Of a stretch of DNA of 64,000 nucleotides, positions 40,424 through 48,842 are shown piece after piece. The translations under genes were made by a program, and so were the position numbers. The stretch is from Bog-473 sp052140165 (GTDB lineage: Bacteria > Actinomycetota > Acidimicrobiia > Acidimicrobiales > RAAP-2). The notes beneath the pieces are model-generated. The model was not told the DNA's origin, searched no databases, and saw nothing but the letters and a program-made list of their open reading frames with translations. The DNA lies in assembly GCA_052140165.1 (NCBI GenBank), contig JBKQUM010000158.1, positions 14,077-78,076 of the forward strand, written 5' to 3'. The first letter of the stretch is position 1, and every line of letters begins with the position of its first letter.

Positions 40424-41395
40424 TCAGCAGTAGGGGTGGGCGAGGGTGAGCAGGAACTCCCCGTCCTGCGCCCCCCACATCTCCTCGACGACGAAACCGG
40501 CCTCGGAGAGCTCGCGTTCGACCCTGGCGGGAGTGAACTTGGCACTGATCTCGGTGAGCAGGTCCTCTCCCTCGTCGAAGCGGACCGTGATGCCGGCGCC
40601 GGCCAGGGAGACCTCCGCCGCCCCCTCGGCGCGCAGCCGCATCTCGATCCACTGCCGCTCCTCGTTCCAGAGCGCCACGTGCCGGAAATTGTCGGGATCG
40701 AAGTCGCCACCCAGCTGCTCGTTGAGGACACGGAGCACGTTGCGGTTGAAGTCGGCGGTGACGCCCGCCGAGTCGTCGTAGGCCGCCACCAGGCGGCCCG
40801 GGTCCTTGACCAGGTCCGTCCCGAGGAGCAGCGAGTCCTCGCTCGACATCGTGCAGTTGAGGTCGAACAGGAATCGGGCCCGTTGTGCCGGGTCCAGGTT
40901 GCCGATCGTCCCGCCGAGGAAGGCGACCATCCGCCGGCCCTCGGAGGGGATCTCGGCCAGATGCTGGTGGAAGTCGCCGATGACCAGGTGGATGTCCAGC
41001 GAGTCGTACTCCTGGGACAGGGTCGTTGCCGCACTCCGGAGAAACTCGTCGCTGACGTCGAAGGGGACGTAGCGCGACAGCTGACCGGTGTCGTCGAGGG
41101 CGGTGAGCAGCACGCGCGTCTTGTCGCACGCCCCGGCGCCGAGCTCGACGAGCGTGTCCGCCTTCGACAACCCGGCGATGGCGGGGGCGTGTGCCTCGAG
41201 CAGCGCCCGCTCCGCCCTGGTGGGGTAGTACTCGGGAAGCTGGGTGATCTCCTCGAAGAGGCGGCTGCCGCGTTCGTCGTAGAACCAGACCGGCGGGATG
41301 GACTTCTCGTCGCCTTGCAGCCCCTGCAGGGCGTCGGTCCGCATCTGCCTCCGCACCTCCTCAGGGGAGAGGTGCACGTCGATGGTGTACGCCAC
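40424..41395 (-). CDS. egtD: L-histidine N-alpha-methyltransferase EgtD
   Basis: 323 residues. Trimethylates histidine to hercynine with SAM, the first step of ergothioneine synthesis. SIPPVWFYDERGSRLFEEIT (32-51), LPEYYPTRAERALLE, TLVELGAGACDKTRVLL (SAM motif I), VPFDVSDEFL, VAFLGGTIGNLDP and LLLGTDLVKDP are the canonical EgtD blocks. The Glu-rich C-terminal EMWGAQDGEFLLTLAHPY completes it. ATG at 41395 lies 3 bp after the egtB stop, so the two are co-translated. egtA, egtC and egtE are not adjacent. Confidence 0.95.
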   Translation of the reverse strand: MAYTIDVHLSPEEVRRQMRTDALQGLQGDEKSIPPVWFYDERGSRLFEEITQLPEYYPTRAERALLEAHAPAIAGLSKADTLVELGAGACDKTRVLLTALDDTGQLSRYVPFDVSDEFLRSAATTLSQEYDSLDIHLVIGDFHQHLAEIPSEGRRMVAFLGGTIGNLDPAQRARFLFDLNCTMSSEDSLLLGTDLVKDPGRLVAAYDDSAGVTADFNRNVLRVLNEQLGGDFDPDNFRHVALWNEERQWIEMRLRAEGAAEVSLAGAGITVRFDEGEDLLTEISAKFTPARVERELSEAGFVVEEMWGAQDGEFLLTLAHPYC

Positions 41396-41398
41396 GGC

Positions 41399-42673
41399 TC
41401 AGGGGTCCCGCGCCAGTCGCACCCCGCCGAACATCCAGCGGGCGCCGGGCGGGAAGAAGTTGCGGTACGTGGTGCGGACGTGCCCGCCCGGCGTGGCACA
41501 GCACCCGCCGCGGAGCACGTATTGGCTGACCATGAACTTGCCGTTGTACTCGCCGACCGCGCCGGGCGCGGCGCGGAAACCCGGGTACGGGCAGTACGCG
41601 CTCGAGGTCCATTCCCAGGTGTCGCCGAACATGGCGTTCGAGGAGACGGCGGGCTTCGGATGGGGCGCCCCGCGCGAGAGGGCGTCCTCGGGCAGGAAGT
41701 TGTCGCCCTCACCGTCCGATGCGGCGATCGTCTCCCACTCGGATTCGGTGGGCAGCCGCATCCCCGTCCAGTGCGCGAACGCGTCCGCCTCGTAGTAGCT
41801 GACATGGCAGACGGGCTCGTCGGGGTCGACCGGCCGCAGGCCGGACAGCGTGAACTGGAGCCAGCGGTCGGGATCGTCGGGGTCCCGCGACCAGTAGAGG
41901 GGAGCCTCCCAGTGCTGCGTGTCGACGACGGCCCAGCCGTCGGAGAGCCAGAATTCGGGCCGGCTGTACCCGTCGTCCTCCATGAAGGAGAGCCATTCGC
42001 CGCAGGTGACCGGCCGGTCGGCCAGGGCGAAGGGCGTGAGGTGCACCGTGTGCACGGGGAACTCGTTGTCGAAGCCGAAGCCCGTGCCCCGGTGCCCGAT
42101 CTCGACGGACCCGCCGGCATGCTCGATCCAGCCCGCCTTGGGTGGTGCGACGCCGGCGGGGGTGGGCGAGCCCGGCAGATAGGCGGGGTGGAGTGGGTTG
42201 CGCGACAGCACGTGCTTGATGTCCATCAACAGCAGCTCCTGGTGCTGCTGTTCATGATGGAGGCCCAGGGTGATCAGCTCCGTGAGGCCGGGCTCGCCGG
42301 GGTCCCGCAGGAGCGCCTCCATGGCTGCGTCGACATGGGCGCGATAGCGCGCGATCTCCTCGATGCCGGGTCGCGACAGAAGCCCTCGCTCCGGGCGCGG
42401 ATGGCGGGCACCCACGGCCTCGTAGTACGAGTTGAAGATGTACGCGTAGGCATCGTCGAACGCGGCGTACCCGCTGTCGTACTCGCCGAGGACGAACGTC
42501 TCGAAGAACCACGTGACGTGGGCCCGGTGCCACTTCGTTGGGCTGACGTCGGGCATGGTCTGCACGGTCTGGTCCTCGGCGCTGAGGACGGAGGCCAGGC
42601 GCTCGGTGGTGGACCGAACCCGGGCGTAGGCATCCAAAAGGTCGGACGGCTCTGCCCTACCGCTCTTTTCCAT
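41399..42673 (-). CDS. egtB: Hercynine oxygenase EgtB
   Basis: 424 residues. Non-heme iron enzyme that joins hercynine and a thiol (gamma-glutamylcysteine or cysteine) with O2 to a sulfoxide. The N-terminal DinB-like domain carries the iron ligands: KWHRAHVTWFFE (His near 49-52) and LGLHHEQQHQELL (His140, His144). The C-terminal half is the FGE-sulfatase fold: PVCHVSYYEADAFAHWTGMR, LPTESEWE, FGDTWEWTSSAY and NFFPPGARWMFGGVRLA. ATG at 42673 (MEKSGRAEPSD) follows GAAGGGACGG; a longer in-frame start at 42745 lacks support. The 176 bp upstream are non-coding. Confidence 0.94.
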   Translation of the reverse strand: MEKSGRAEPSDLLDAYARVRSTTERLASVLSAEDQTVQTMPDVSPTKWHRAHVTWFFETFVLGEYDSGYAAFDDAYAYIFNSYYEAVGARHPRPERGLLSRPGIEEIARYRAHVDAAMEALLRDPGEPGLTELITLGLHHEQQHQELLLMDIKHVLSRNPLHPAYLPGSPTPAGVAPPKAGWIEHAGGSVEIGHRGTGFGFDNEFPVHTVHLTPFALADRPVTCGEWLSFMEDDGYSRPEFWLSDGWAVVDTQHWEAPLYWSRDPDDPDRWLQFTLSGLRPVDPDEPVCHVSYYEADAFAHWTGMRLPTESEWETIAASDGEGDNFLPEDALSRGAPHPKPAVSSNAMFGDTWEWTSSAYCPYPGFRAAPGAVGEYNGKFMVSQYVLRGGCCATPGGHVRTTYRNFFPPGARWMFGGVRLARDP

Positions 42674-42849
42674 GGGATCCGTCCCTTCGCCACCCCACCC
42701 GAAGCGGGTGCACGGCCGGCTGCAGTTGCGGTTCACCCTACCCACGTGTGCCTCAGGTGAGTCGCATTTGGCACATGTAATTTCCCCGGGTTTTCCCCGG
42801 ACCGAAAGTCCAGGTGGAAGGTGCTTTTGCGGAGCGGGCGCTCAGCCGG

Positions 42850-43761
42850 TCAGGCCAGCACCTTGTGGCGGAAGTTCCGCAGCCCGAGGGCCAGGAAGAT
42901 GAGGCTGAAGGCGATGATGGCCGGGTAGACCACGTACAGGTGCATGTGGGCGGCGTTCGTGAACGCGGCTCGCATCCCGTCGTTGATGTAGATGAGCGGG
43001 TTGATCAGCACGATGATCTGCAGCCAGTGGACGGGGCCGATCTTGACTGGTGCCAGCCGCGTCCACTGGTAGTAGGTGCCGCCCAGGAAGGTGATGGGCA
43101 GCACGATGAACCCGAACATGAGGCCCAGGTTGCGCGGCTCGAACGACGTCCCCAGCAACAGTCCGAGGGATGCCATGCACACGCACGAAAGCGGGACCAG
43201 GGTGACGATGAGCAGCCAGTGGAGGTTGATCTGGGCCTCCACGCCCGCCGCGTGCACCACGGACGCGATGGGGAGCACGATCGCCGCCGAGATGAGTCCC
43301 TGGGCAGCACCGGAGATGACCTTGGAGATCGCCACCAGCCAGATGGGGCACGGGGCCTGCACCCGGTCCTCGATCTCGCGCGTGAAGCCGAACTCCTGGG
43401 CCAGCGGCATCGCCACGGCCTGAATGCCCTGGAACATGATCGACAGCCCGACCACGCCGGGCACGAGGACGGTGGCGAACGCCGACTCCGCGCCCGGGAC
43501 GCCGCTGGCTGCGCCGATGCCCTGGCCGATCTTGGGGAACACGTAGAGGAACACGAAGCAGAGCAGGAAGGGCTGCACCAGGGTTCGCACCGTGAACTCG
43601 AACTTGTGCTTCCAGAGCACGACGAGGTCACGCAGGATCAGCGCGTGCAGCGACGTCCAGCTGGCCGCGGCTGCCGAGCGGGTCGGCTTCAGCTCGACAT
43701 TGTGCGAGCCGGGCCCCCCGAAGGTGTGCACGGCGACGGACGGGGACGTGGTGGCTGCCAT
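42850..43761 (-). CDS. ABC-2 type exporter permease (DrrB/daunorubicin family)
   Basis: 303 residues with six TM helices after a 45-residue cytosolic lead. Characteristic DrrB-like features: ILRDLVVLWKHKFEFTVRTLVQP, EFGFTREIEDRVQAPCP (the EEREKGT-equivalent coupling segment) and LVPLSCVCMASLGLLLGTSF. INPLIYINDGMRAAFT near the C-terminus is the standard YYNDGMR-like block. Its ATG shares one base with the ATPase stop (TGATG), so it is translationally coupled to it. It probably exports a drug, lipid or polyketide-like compound; substrate unknown. Confidence 0.9.
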   Translation of the reverse strand: MAATTSPSVAVHTFGGPGSHNVELKPTRSAAAASWTSLHALILRDLVVLWKHKFEFTVRTLVQPFLLCFVFLYVFPKIGQGIGAASGVPGAESAFATVLVPGVVGLSIMFQGIQAVAMPLAQEFGFTREIEDRVQAPCPIWLVAISKVISGAAQGLISAAIVLPIASVVHAAGVEAQINLHWLLIVTLVPLSCVCMASLGLLLGTSFEPRNLGLMFGFIVLPITFLGGTYYQWTRLAPVKIGPVHWLQIIVLINPLIYINDGMRAAFTNAAHMHLYVVYPAIIAFSLIFLALGLRNFRHKVLA

Positions 43762-44762
43762 CAGTCGCGCAGGTCCTTTCCGGTCAACCCGATGAAGACC
43801 GTCTCGAGCGTGGGCTCGGTCACGGAGAGGTCCGCCAGCGAGAAGCCGGCGGCCTCCGCGGCCTCCACGATGCGCGGGACGAGTCGATCCGAGCCGTGGA
43901 TCTGCAATTCGACGCCGTCAGGGATCTGACGGGTGCGGGTGAGGCCCTCGAGGCGCTCGCTGAACGCGTCGGCCAGCTGCTGGGTGTCCCCGGCGGCCTT
44001 CACGGTCACGATGGTGTCGGCACCGACGCTTCGCTTCAGCTCCGCCGGCGTGTCGAGGGCGAGGATCTTGCCGTGGTCCATGATGGCGAGGCGGTCGCAC
44101 AGCTTGTCGGCTTCCTCCATGTAGTGCGTCGTGAGCAGGATTGTCTGGCCCTCGGCGTTGAGGCCGCCCAGCAGCTCCCACAGCGCCAGGCGGCCCTGAG
44201 GGTCGAGTCCCGCGGTGGGCTCGTCGAGGAAGAGCACGGCCGGACGGTGGAAGATGGCGCGGGCCACCATGAGGCGCTGCGCCATCCCGCCCGAGAGGGC
44301 GTAGACCGACGCCTTGGCGAACCGGGTCAGCTGGAACCGCTCGAGCAGCTCGTCCGCTGTCTGGCGGCACTCGCGTGGCGCCATGCCGAACAGTCGGCCG
44401 TGGAAGTAGAGGTTCTCCCAGGGCGTGAGCTGGCGGTCCAGGGTGTTCTGCTGGGACACGACGCCGATCAACTGCTTGACCAGTGTCGGGTGCTTCACGA
44501 CGTCGATGGCTCCGACGAAGGCCTGCCCGGCGGAGGGGATGACCCTCGTGGTGAGTACCCCGACCGTGGTGGTCTTGCCGGCACCGTTGGGACCGAGGAG
44601 GCCGAAGACCTCCCCGGTCCCGACTTGCAGGTTCAGCTCGTCGACGGCGCGGAAGTCCGTGCCCTGGTAGGTCTTGGTCAGACCCACCGTCTCGATGATC
44701 GGCACGCCGCGCCCGGGGGACGCGGCGTCGCTCGACGGTGCGGTGGTCGTGGTCATGGTCAT
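43761..44762 (-). CDS. ABC transporter ATP-binding protein (DrrA family)
   Basis: 333 residues. Walker A LLGPNGAGKTTT (about 56-67), Q-loop VSQQNTLDRQLTPWENL, ABC signature YALSGGMAQRLMVARA, Walker B VLFLDEPTAGLDPQGR and switch His in LLTTHYMEEADKLCD. The C-terminal about 90 residues form the regulatory extension of DrrA-type ATPases, ending TEPTLETVFIGLTGKDL. It pairs with the downstream permease. The gene starts 37 bp after the PadR regulator, so the three form a padR-ATPase-permease operon, a common self-regulated efflux arrangement. Confidence 0.94.
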   Translation of the reverse strand: MTMTTTTAPSSDAASPGRGVPIIETVGLTKTYQGTDFRAVDELNLQVGTGEVFGLLGPNGAGKTTTVGVLTTRVIPSAGQAFVGAIDVVKHPTLVKQLIGVVSQQNTLDRQLTPWENLYFHGRLFGMAPRECRQTADELLERFQLTRFAKASVYALSGGMAQRLMVARAIFHRPAVLFLDEPTAGLDPQGRLALWELLGGLNAEGQTILLTTHYMEEADKLCDRLAIMDHGKILALDTPAELKRSVGADTIVTVKAAGDTQQLADAFSERLEGLTRTRQIPDGVELQIHGSDRLVPRIVEAAEAAGFSLADLSVTEPTLETVFIGLTGKDLRD

Positions 44763-44799
44763 GGCCTCGCTTGCACAGTACCGGCCTGCCGGCGGGCCG

Positions 44800-45381
44800 T
44801 CAGTCCTCGGCCAGGATCTGGTACAGCTCCTTGCGGGCCTTCTGGATCACCGCGATGCCGCGCTCGATCTGGGACTTCTCGCCGTCACCCGCCAATTGCT
44901 TGGCGGCGCTCATGAGCTGGCCCACGCCGAGGCGCAGCGCCCGGACCTCGTCGTCCGACTCGTCGGCCGCCTGCCAGGGGAGGGATGCCTTCTCGGCTTC
45001 GGCCCGCCCCGTATCGGTGAGCGTGTAGGTGCGGCTGCCCTCGACATCGGCCGACTGCACCAGGCCCTCGTCCTCGAGCATCTGCAGGTGCGGGTAGACC
45101 GAACCGGGGCTCGGGCGCCACAACCCGCCGCTCAGCTCCTCGAGCCGGCGCATGACCTCGTACCCGTGAGCGGGCTCGTCGCGCAGGGCGACCAGGATCG
45201 CCGTCCGGATGGCGCCCCGGGGCATCCTCCGGCCACCGCCCCAGCCGCCTCGCTCGCCACCCCACCGGCCGCGGGGGCCCCGCATGCCGCGCCCGGCGAA
45301 CGGGCGGAATTGATGGTCGTGTTCGTGCGGGTGGCCGTGCTCGTGGTCATGGGCCTGGTCGTGTTCGTGTTGGTGTGCCAT
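44800..45381 (-). CDS. PadR-family transcriptional regulator with His-rich N-terminus
   Basis: 193 residues. The PadR winged helix is at about 53-130: RGAIRTAILVALRDEPAHGY, EVMRRLEELSGGLWRPSPGS, VYPHLQMLEDEGLVQSADVEG and RTYTLTDTGRAEAEK. A C-terminal dimerisation helix follows. The first 24 residues contain ten His with Asp and Glu between them (HQHEHDQAHDHEHGHPHEHD), then a Gly/Arg-rich linker. That tail suggests binding of Ni, Zn or Co. It probably represses the downstream ABC exporter by binding the dyads at 45436-45465. Metal sensing is inference. Confidence 0.9.
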   Translation of the reverse strand: MAHQHEHDQAHDHEHGHPHEHDHQFRPFAGRGMRGPRGRWGGERGGWGGGRRMPRGAIRTAILVALRDEPAHGYEVMRRLEELSGGLWRPSPGSVYPHLQMLEDEGLVQSADVEGSRTYTLTDTGRAEAEKASLPWQAADESDDEVRALRLGVGQLMSAAKQLAGDGEKSQIERGIAVIQKARKELYQILAED

Positions 45382-45435
45382 GGGATGACTCCTCGTTCTT
45401 CGTCTTCGGTCCCACCGGGACTCGTTCTGCCACTC

Positions 45436-45465
45436 AGTGTAACACTAACGATATATCAGAATATT
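45436..45465. promoter_or_regulatory. Dyad cluster upstream of padR, probable operator/promoter region
   Basis: Three adjacent symmetries lie in an AT-rich stretch 55-85 bp upstream of padR: AGTGT-A-ACACT at 45436-45446, GATATATC at 45450-45457 and AATATT at 45460-45465. TTGGAA on the minus strand at 45469-45464 could be a -35 box. PadR proteins usually bind such inverted repeats over their own promoter. Exact -10 and start site are not clear. Confidence 0.45.
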
Positions 45466-45488
45466 CCAAGTCATCCCGAAAACTATCT

Positions 45489-46475
45489 TCAGCTCCCGTG
45501 CCCGCTCGTCTGGTGCAGGCGGGCGAGGCGGTCGAGGACCTCCTCGGCTTCGGCGACGAACCGGCGCACCAGGTCCCCCGCCGGCACGAGCTCGGAGATC
45601 GCGCCGACACCCTGCCCGGCCGGGTAGCACTCCTTGTCGACGTCGACGCCGTCGGTGAAGGAGTCGCCCCCGAGATGCATCGTCCCGTTTCCGTAGGAGA
45701 CGCCCAGCTGCTCGGGGAATTTCTTCAGCTCGTCGGGGTGGGCGTCGTAGTAGTCGGTGTACTCGTTGCGCACCACGCGCATCGTCTTGCCCGAGTAGGC
45801 GCGACTCACCGTCGTCTGATCCTCCCGGCTGGCCAGCAGCGTCTCCTTGTACCCGAGCACGCCCCGGGCCTCGGGCGTCGCGATGAAGCGGGTGCCCACC
45901 CAGATGCCGTCCGCGCCGAGCGCAAGCGCGGCGGCCAGGCCGCGGCCGTCGAAGATGCCGCCGGCAGCGGCCACCGGTACCCGGGCGCCGACCGCATCGA
46001 CGACCTGGGGCACGAGGGGCAGGGATGCCACCTGGCCCGTGTGCCCTCCCGCCTCTGTGCCCTGCGCGACCACGAGGTCACAGCCGGCCTCGACGGCCCG
46101 CACCGCGTGCTCGACCTTCCCGCACATGCTGACCACGAGCACGCCGTGGCGGTGGCAGAGGTCGACCACCTCCGTCGGCACGCCCAGCCCGGCCACGAAG
46201 GCCGACGCGCCGCCCTCGATGATGACCTCGACCTGCTCGGTCAGGCCGCCCGGCATGGCCGTGAGGAGATCGACCCCGAAGGGCTTGTCGGTGGCGTGGC
46301 GCACGGCGGCGATCTCCTCCGCCATCTTCTCGTCGCCCATGGTGGACGCGCCGAGGCACCCGAAGCCACCGGCCGCCGAGACGGCTGCCGCCAGTGCCGA
46401 GTAGGACACGCCCCCCATGCCGGCCAGCATGACGGGGTGCTCCACCCCGAGGAGCTCGGTGAGGCGAGTACGCAT
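45489..46475 (-). CDS. Nitronate monooxygenase / FMN enoyl-reductase-like TIM barrel
   Basis: 328 residues. TELLGVEHPVMLAGMGGVSY (N-terminal FMN segment), GGFGCLGASTM, PFGVDLLTAMPG, VVAQGTEAGGHTGQ (G-x-E-A-G-G-H motif with the catalytic-base candidate His), VAAAGGIFDGRGLAAALALG and GIWVGTRFIATPE (phosphate binding) mark the NMO family. AYSGKTMRVVRNEYTDYY and the C-terminal GDSFTDGVD...CYPAGQGVG match the actinobacterial class related to the FabK/NPD fold. ATG at 46475 has GAAGAAGG upstream. It lies 107 bp after padR's region on the same strand and 216 bp from the divergent exporter gene. Confidence 0.9.
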   Translation of the reverse strand: MRTRLTELLGVEHPVMLAGMGGVSYSALAAAVSAAGGFGCLGASTMGDEKMAEEIAAVRHATDKPFGVDLLTAMPGGLTEQVEVIIEGGASAFVAGLGVPTEVVDLCHRHGVLVVSMCGKVEHAVRAVEAGCDLVVAQGTEAGGHTGQVASLPLVPQVVDAVGARVPVAAAGGIFDGRGLAAALALGADGIWVGTRFIATPEARGVLGYKETLLASREDQTTVSRAYSGKTMRVVRNEYTDYYDAHPDELKKFPEQLGVSYGNGTMHLGGDSFTDGVDVDKECYPAGQGVGAISELVPAGDLVRRFVAEAEEVLDRLARLHQTSGHGS

Positions 46476-46630
46476 GGTTCTTGACCTTCTTCCGTCCGAT
46501 TCCGTGCCCGTCGCGGTGCGACGGGCGGTATCCGCCGCGGGGACCGTAGCGCGGGTTGCCGCGGGTCGAGATGCGGTGGGCCGCTCCCGCCGGGACCGGT
46601 CCGGCGCCAGGGGGCGGCGGGCCGCCATGG

Positions 46631-46659
46631 TTGCATTTGGACCAGGACGTTCCTACTCT
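46631..46659 (+). promoter_or_regulatory. Possible promoter of the DHA2 exporter gene
   Basis: TTGCAT at 46631-46636, a 17-bp spacer and TACTCT at 46654-46659, ending 32 bp before the GTG. Each box matches the consensus at only three of six positions, so this is a weak call. Since the encoded protein carries a MarR-like domain, the surrounding 216-bp divergent region is where autoregulation would act. Confidence 0.3.
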
Positions 46660-46691
46660 GAGCCGATCGAGGCCGAGGTGGGGAGGTGGGT

Positions 46692-48767
46692 GTGAGCGTC
46701 ACCGCAGCACCGCCCGTGGCCGAGAAGATCACCAAGCGCCGGCTGTGGCTGATCCTCGGTGCCCTGCTGCTGGGCATGCTCCTCGCCGCCCTCGACCAGA
46801 CCATCGTCTCGACCGCGTTGCCCACCATCGTGGGGGACCTGCACGGGGGGTCGCACCTGGCCTGGGTGGTGACCGCCTACCTGCTGGCGTCGACGGTGTC
46901 CACGCCGCTGTGGGGGAAGTTGGGCGACCAGTACGGGCGCAAGACCTTCTTCCAGGCCTCGATCGTCATCTTCGTCGTCGGTTCGGCCCTGGCCGGTTTC
47001 AGCCACACCATGACCGAGCTGATCGCCTTCCGGGCCCTGCAGGGCCTGGGCGGCGGCGGTCTGATGGTCGGGGCCCAGACGATCATCGGCGACGTCGTGT
47101 CGCCGCGCGACCGCGGCCGCTACATGGGCCTGTTCGGCGCCATGTTCGCCGTCGCCACCGTGATCGGGCCGCTCATCGGCGGCCTGTGCGTGACGTACCT
47201 GTCGTGGCGCTGGGTCTTCTACATCAACCTGCCCCTCGGGATCCTGGCGTTGTTCGTCACCGGCGCCGTGCTGCCCGGCCACCTGCGCCGGGTCGCCCAC
47301 GCCATCGACTACGCGGGAGCGCTGCTGCTGGCCGCCTCGGCGACGGCGCTCATCCTCTTCGCCAGCCTGGGCGGGATCTCGTGGGCGTGGGCGTCTGCGC
47401 CGAGCATCGCCTGTGCCGTCGTCGGTGTCGTGCTCGCCGGCGCCTTCCTCTACGCCGAGAAGGTGGCGGCGGAGCCCGTGATCCCGCTGAAGCTCTTCCG
47501 GGTGCGGGTCTTCAACGCCGCCAGCGCCATCGGCTTCGTGATGGGGTTCGCCATGTTCGGCGCGCTGACGTTCCTCCCGCTGTTCATGCAGAACGTCAAG
47601 GGCGTCAGCCCGACCGTCTCGGGCCTGCGCATCCTCCCGCTCATGCTCGGGATGCTCGGCGCATCCGTCATCTCGGGCCGGCTGGTGACCCGCTGGGGCC
47701 GCTACAAGGTCTTCCCGGTCGTCGGCATGGCGTTGATGACGGTGGGGGCGTACCTGCTGTCGCTCATCGACGCCTCGACCAACAACTGGGTGCTCGCCTG
47801 CTACATGTTCGTCTTCGGCGTGGGCATGGGCCTGACCATGCAGGTCCTCGTCGTGGCGGTGCAGAACTCGGTGTCCTACCAGGACCTCGGGGTGGCGACC
47901 AGCAGCGCGACGTTCTTCCGCATGATCGGGGGATCCTTCGGCACGGCGGTCTTCGGGGCGATCTACACGATCGTCTTCACCCACACCCTCGCACCGGCGC
48001 TGGCCAAGGTCCCGGCATCCATCCTCCGGTCGTTCAACCCGCAGACGATCAACCCCGAGATCCTCGACAGGCTCAAGTCGACCGCCGAGGGTCTCCTGTT
48101 CTACGGCAAGTACATCGACGCGGTGACGCACGCGGTACAGGTCGTGTTCCTCGTCGCCGTGCCGATCTCGTTCGTGGCGTTCCTGCTCAGCTTCCTGCTG
48201 CCCGAGGTGGAGCTGCGCAAGACCGTGCAGACCGTCGACGTCGGTGAGGTGCAGGGGGCGCCGCAGCACCGCTCGTCGCTCCAGGAGATACAGCTCGCGC
48301 TCGAACGGGTGTCGGCCCGGGAGAACCGGCCGGAGCTGTACCGCACCCTGGCGCAGCGGGCCGGTATCGACCTGCCGCCTCGGTCGTGCTGGCTGCTCTA
48401 CCGGTTGGCCGACCAGCCGGCCGCGAGCGTCTCCGACGTGGCCGAGCGGCTGAAGGTCGACCCCGAATTGATCAAGCCGGGCGTCGACGGCCTGGTCTCG
48501 GCCGGCATGATCGAGGAGCGGGGCCGGGGCGACCAGCGCGACCTGCACCTCACGGCCGCGGGCAGGACGGCGCTCGACAAGCTGACCGAGGCCCGGCGCA
48601 ACGGGCTGACCGAGCTGCTCGAGGGGTGGAACCCCGAGGAGCACCCCGAGATCATCGAGATGGTCAAGGAGCTCGCCCACGCGCTGCTCGCCGACGACGA
48701 GCGGATGGTGGCCGACGCCATGCCGCACACGCCCGCCGCGGCGGTGGCGGGGGCCGGTGCGGACTGA
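46692..48767 (+). CDS. DHA2-family MFS drug exporter fused to MarR-like domain
   Basis: 691 residues. Residues about 15-510 are a 14-TM drug:H+ antiporter: LDQTIVSTALPTIVGDL (TM1, motif D1), WGKLGDQYGRKTFF (motif A), FRALQGLGGGGLMVG (motif B) and IGPLIGGLCVTYLSWRWVFY (motif C). Residues about 525-675 (from nt 48261) form a cytosolic winged-helix domain of MarR type: YRTLAQRAGIDLPPRSCWLL, VSDVAERLKVDPELIKPGVD, SAGMIEERGRGDQRDLHLTA and GRTALDKLTEARRNGLTELL. GTG at 46692 has GGGAGG 5 bp upstream. The fused domain could sense the exported drug or bind DNA at the membrane; it may only gate transport. Both readings are inference. Confidence 0.9.
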   Translation: MSVTAAPPVAEKITKRRLWLILGALLLGMLLAALDQTIVSTALPTIVGDLHGGSHLAWVVTAYLLASTVSTPLWGKLGDQYGRKTFFQASIVIFVVGSALAGFSHTMTELIAFRALQGLGGGGLMVGAQTIIGDVVSPRDRGRYMGLFGAMFAVATVIGPLIGGLCVTYLSWRWVFYINLPLGILALFVTGAVLPGHLRRVAHAIDYAGALLLAASATALILFASLGGISWAWASAPSIACAVVGVVLAGAFLYAEKVAAEPVIPLKLFRVRVFNAASAIGFVMGFAMFGALTFLPLFMQNVKGVSPTVSGLRILPLMLGMLGASVISGRLVTRWGRYKVFPVVGMALMTVGAYLLSLIDASTNNWVLACYMFVFGVGMGLTMQVLVVAVQNSVSYQDLGVATSSATFFRMIGGSFGTAVFGAIYTIVFTHTLAPALAKVPASILRSFNPQTINPEILDRLKSTAEGLLFYGKYIDAVTHAVQVVFLVAVPISFVAFLLSFLLPEVELRKTVQTVDVGEVQGAPQHRSSLQEIQLALERVSARENRPELYRTLAQRAGIDLPPRSCWLLYRLADQPAASVSDVAERLKVDPELIKPGVDGLVSAGMIEERGRGDQRDLHLTAAGRTALDKLTEARRNGLTELLEGWNPEEHPEIIEMVKELAHALLADDERMVADAMPHTPAAAVAGAGAD

Positions 48768-48842
48768 GCGGGTGCTCGGGAACCTGCGCTGAGCAGGGGA
48801 GTGGCCCGGGGGCGAAAGGGCGCGCCACTACGCTGAGGCGTC

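Noticed and set aside
41399..42673. Formylglycine-generating enzyme for the two sulfatases
   Set aside because: The FGE-like domain is preceded by a DinB-like domain with HxxH and HxxxH iron ligands and lies next to egtD, so it is EgtB.
48768..48842. trp attenuator leader
   Set aside because: No short ORF with Trp codons and no alternative hairpins are visible in the 75-bp leader.
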